Source of the DNA: Candidatus Bathyarchaeota archaeon
GTDB taxonomy: Archaea > Thermoproteota > Bathyarchaeia > Bathyarchaeales > UBA233
NCBI GenBank assembly: GCA_007050895.1
Contig: SMYP01000127.1
Span: forward strand, 1 to 5,745
Direction: 5' to 3'
Length of the DNA: 5,745 nucleotides
This document shows, piece by piece, positions 4,793 to 5,745 of the stretch (the stretch's first letter is position 1; every line of letters begins with the position of its first letter). The translations under genes and the position numbers were made by a program. The notes under the pieces are model-generated. The model was not told the origin of the DNA. It saw only the letters and a list, made by a program, of their open reading frames with translations, and searched no databases.

Positions 4793-5745
4793 ACTACTTT
4801 TGTAGAAACGGCAGTTAACAGAACTGCAACGACGGTTAACACTAACAATTCTCTACCATTTCCTTTTATATCAATTCCCACAGATAGCGGTTGTGTTGGT
4901 TCATCGAGAGGTGACACTTTAAGATTTTTGAAAGCTACTGATTTTTCAGTATTATCCACTATCAATAAAACTAAATCACTAACGTTTGTATTGTCACATG
5001 GAATCTGCATGCTGTCTACAAGAGCACCCTCAACATCGTATAATGTAGTGATTATTTCGGTTTCTGTCATGACAGCTTCAACTTTGTACCACATGTTTTC
5101 TCTTATGGAACTAGATACGTTCATAAAAACTGTCTTAGTTCCATTAAGCTGATTTGTAGGCACAAAGTCATTAGCATTCATTCCTTTAATGCTCACTCTG
5201 TAATTGTCTCCGATAGAATTTCTCATTATAAAACCAAACTTGTTATTCATTATTTGGTCAAAATTATTTGGTAATCTTCTTTGTTGCATGCCTTCCGGTA
5301 TGTTCACGGGTTCAGTTTGTGTTCTCTCCGGAATCTGCCTTACAAACCATCTACTTCTCCATCCCACCACTACTTCTCTTGCAGGTATCGTTATTTCTTG
5401 CGTTTGGATGCTCGATACATTCTGCTTATCTCTCATTATAATGAATTCGCCAGTGAGCGAAACCCCTTTTCCTGAAAGTTGAATATCGAGGAAGTCTCTG
5501 ACACCTTGCCTGTCACGAATCTCATTGGAAGCAAGGATTTTAGAAGTATTAGTGAAGTAATAGCCTGGTGTCATGAACTGAAATAAGGATTTTGGAAACC
5601 CAATGAAGACGGTTAGTATTTCGCTGTCTGCGCCAGCGTAGTTTGCATTACCGCTCCAGCTTGTTCGAACATAATGAGAACCTGTTTGGTTGAGATTCCA
5701 GCTGAAAGAGTAGTTTCCCAAGTGGTCTGTTAATATTTTGTCTGC
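4759..5745 (-). CDS. Surface-anchored protein with Ig-like and jelly-roll-like domains, N-terminus outside the window
   Basis: The frame is open from the right edge to TAA at 4761-4759 (328 codons visible). A TTG at 5721 in the same frame is not the real start, because the Ig-like repeat already begins before it (LTDHLGNYSFSWN). Residues counted from that TTG: 1-40 match the end of a bacterial/archaeal Ig-like repeat (GNYSFSWNLNQTGSHYV..SWSGNANYAG..S). About 155-272 alternate beta strands and resemble a LamG/jelly-roll sugar-binding fold (W211-YKVEAVM, then AFKNLKVSPL). About 291-309 are a single hydrophobic helix followed by YKRSPRPKSK, a basic cytoplasmic tail. Seven N-x-S/T sequons occur (near 3, 11, 58, 101, 193, 201 and 246), consistent with glycosylation outside the cell. 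It is probably an adhesin or cell-surface protein. The jelly-roll assignment is less certain than the Ig-like repeat. Confidence 0.8.
   Translation of the reverse strand, partial: ADKILTDHLGNYSFSWNLNQTGSHYVRTSWSGNANYAGADSEILTVFIGFPKSLFQFMTPGYYFTNTSKILASNEIRDRQGVRDFLDIQLSGKGVSLTGEFIIMRDKQNVSSIQTQEITIPAREVVVGWRSRWFVRQIPERTQTEPVNIPEGMQQRRLPNNFDQIMNNKFGFIMRNSIGDNYRVSIKGMNANDFVPTNQLNGTKTVFMNVSSSIRENMWYKVEAVMTETEIITTLYDVEGALVDSMQIPCDNTNVSDLVLLIVDNTEKSVAFKNLKVSPLDEPTQPLSVGIDIKGNGRELLVLTVVAVLLTAVSTKVVYKRSPRPKSK

Overview
The window most likely comes from an archaeon, plausibly a Bathyarchaeia-like member of the TACK group. This is an inference from gene content and signals: a single-domain KaiC-type ATPase, a ribbon-helix-helix regulator, a minimal SEC59-type CTP-dependent prenol kinase, an Ig-like surface protein with a C-terminal membrane anchor, TATA-like boxes at archaeal spacing, and GGTGA-type ribosome binding sites. 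The DNA is AT-rich. No rRNA, tRNA, CRISPR array or recognisable insertion sequence was found.

Positions 1-1582 are read leftwards. A ribbon-helix-helix (RHH) protein (1040-1582) is followed by a promoter-bearing gap, then a KaiC-like ATPase (116-889). The ATPase stop codon overlaps the ribosome binding site of a small membrane protein that runs off the left edge (1-104). The ATPase and membrane protein look like an operon. The RHH protein is a plausible regulator of itself or of its neighbours.

Positions 1583-2063 are an AT-rich divergent intergenic region. It carries the RHH promoter with a cluster of CTAG motifs, two very short minus-strand ORFs, a 10-bp perfect inverted repeat, and TATA-like boxes for the rightward gene.

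Positions 2064-3776 encode a 570-residue, very basic protein of unknown function. A coiled-coil core of about 220 residues is bracketed by two short hydrophobic segments that resemble each other. A hairpin terminator follows its stop codon at once.

Positions 3961-4572 encode a polytopic CTP-dependent prenol/dolichol/diacylglycerol kinase-family protein with a TTG start. Its stop overlaps the ATG of what looks like a short or frameshifted gene (4569-4792). From the right edge a surface protein reads leftwards (4759-5745, N-terminus outside the window) and converges on it.

The kinase family works in lipid-carrier metabolism, and the sequon-rich surface protein would be a client of an N-glycosylation pathway that uses such carriers. 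That link is a loose inference from proximity and does not show co-regulation. The most notable unexplained items are the coiled-coil protein, the shared TTCATAA half-sites upstream of the ATPase and the kinase, and the broken ORF after the kinase.
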